From NCBI GenBank assembly GCA_025617745.1, contig CM046864.1, positions 2,317,624-2,381,623 on the forward strand: a stretch of DNA of 64,000 nt, given 5' to 3'. Shown here piece after piece: positions 63,640 through 64,000 of the stretch; the stretch's first letter is position 1, and each line of letters begins with the position of its first letter. The position numbers and the translations under genes were made by a program. This DNA is from Heliocidaris erythrogramma. Taxonomy: Eukaryota; Echinodermata; Echinoidea; Camarodonta; Echinometridae. Under the pieces are notes generated by a model that ran no database searches, was not told the origin of the DNA, and saw nothing but the letters and a program-made list of their open reading frames with translations.

Positions 63640-64000
63640 ATGTCAATGAATGAAACAAAAGAATTTCAAAAGGGATTTGCACCCCTCGAGCAAGAGGATA
63701 TTGATGTTCTGCCATGGTTCGCCCGTTGACCAGACCTTTCCCCAATTGAACATCTCTGGGAAGAGCTTGGTCGACGTGTGTCAAGGCGTGACAATCAACC
63801 ATCAATAGGGAGACGCTCATTGCAGCACTGCAAGAGGAATGGAACAATGTTCCCAGGCTACCATCGCGAATCTGATCGGAAGCATGCGAAGACGGTGTAC
63901 AGCTTGCCAGCAAGCTAGAGGTGGACATACTGGCTATTAATCTGTTTGGATATGAACTTGCAAATCCCTTTTGAAATTCTTTTGTTTCATTCATTGACAT
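63640..64000 (+). mobile_element. Internally deleted Tc1-like element or end, reaching the window edge
   Basis: 63640-63681 and 63959-64000 are perfect inverted repeats (ATGTCAATGAATGAAACAAA and AGAATTTCAAAAGGGATTTGC, contiguous). Between them is only the last quarter of a Tc1/mariner transposase. The repeat reaches the last base of the window, so the true outer end may lie beyond; 63370-63639 may also belong to a longer element. Confidence 0.85.
63688..63950 (+). pseudogene. Tc1-type transposase C-terminal remnant
   Basis: Frame pieces give DIDVLPWFAR, a stop, then PDLSPIEHLWEELGRRVSRR. The Glu in SPIEHLW is the third acidic residue of the D-D-E catalytic triad. WNNVPRLP, and in another frame IRSEACEDGVQLA-like sequence, follow. 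The DNA-binding domain and both catalytic Asp are missing. Transposase would cut and paste the element into TA sites. Inactive. Confidence 0.8.

Noticed and set aside
63551..64000. 149-codon minus-strand frame at the window end
   Set aside because: It lies antisense to the Tc1 transposase remnant and through both inverted repeats.

Overview
This is eukaryotic, almost entirely non-genic DNA: AT-rich, rich in simple repeats, and packed with nested transposable elements in many states of decay. The element mix suggests a marine invertebrate deuterostome, most likely an echinoderm such as a sea urchin. It includes a mag/SURL-type Gypsy element with a Leu-tRNA-like primer site, a DIRS-type tyrosine-recombinase retroelement, CR1/L2-like and Tx1/L1-like LINEs, several tRNA-derived SINEs, a Tc1-like remnant and many hairpin MITEs. 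The organism call is an inference, not something read directly. I see no bacterial-style operons, CRISPR arrays or rRNA.

The only convincing host coding sequence is one internal exon of an LDL-receptor class B (YWTD) repeat protein on the minus strand (849-1154). Three other gene-like pieces sit inside repeats: a RecQ-type helicase 5' exon (24254-24655, minus) inside a DNA transposon, and two decayed THAP zinc-finger starts (about 11132 and 39919) inside a mosaic repeat.

Layout. 1-1.2 kb: SINE remnants and the YWTD exon. 1.8-7.25 kb: a nearly complete DIRS-type element (minus strand) with inverted terminal repeats, an internal complementary region, and gag, RT-RNase H and tyrosine recombinase genes broken by frameshifts. 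7.8-10.6 kb: a foldback repeat and a CR1/L2-like LINE. 10.8-13.3 kb: the THAP mosaic repeat with a younger insertion, then a degenerate tandem array of about 200-bp units. 14-17.3 kb: a Glu-tRNA-like SINE, a tandem repeat of about 143 bp, a perfect-hairpin MITE and a LINE remnant. 17.99-23.55 kb: a Gypsy element with LTRs that match but for one 4-bp indel, a 5-bp target duplication and a broken pol. 23.7-25.5 kb: a LINE 3' end split by the RecQ-bearing TIR element. 25.6-26.5 kb: one TIR element nested in another. 28.0-28.5 kb: a long inverted repeat. 29.2-36.1 kb: SINEs, a 3.3-kb Tx1/L1-like LINE flanked by copies of one short sequence, and MITEs. 37.5-44 kb: minisatellites, dispersed repeats and a 1.1-kb TIR element with arrays of subterminal motifs. 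45.4-50.6 kb: duplicated blocks made of a pyrimidine-rich minisatellite plus a unique segment, split by a LINE that itself carries an 803-bp composite palindromic transposon. 52.4-57.2 kb: MITEs, a LINE fragment, an inverted copy of a 930-bp repeat, and a minisatellite enclosed by inverted repeats. 59.5-60.3 kb: second copy of the composite palindromic element. 63.1-64 kb: an inverted repeat and a shrunken Tc1-like element that runs off the window.

The strongest candidates for something undescribed are the composite palindromic transposon carrying two divergent tRNA-like pol III units (two full copies), the TIR element carrying the RecQ helicase exon, and the 1.1-kb element with opposed subterminal motif arrays. 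All coordinates of repeat edges were read by eye and may be off by a few bases.
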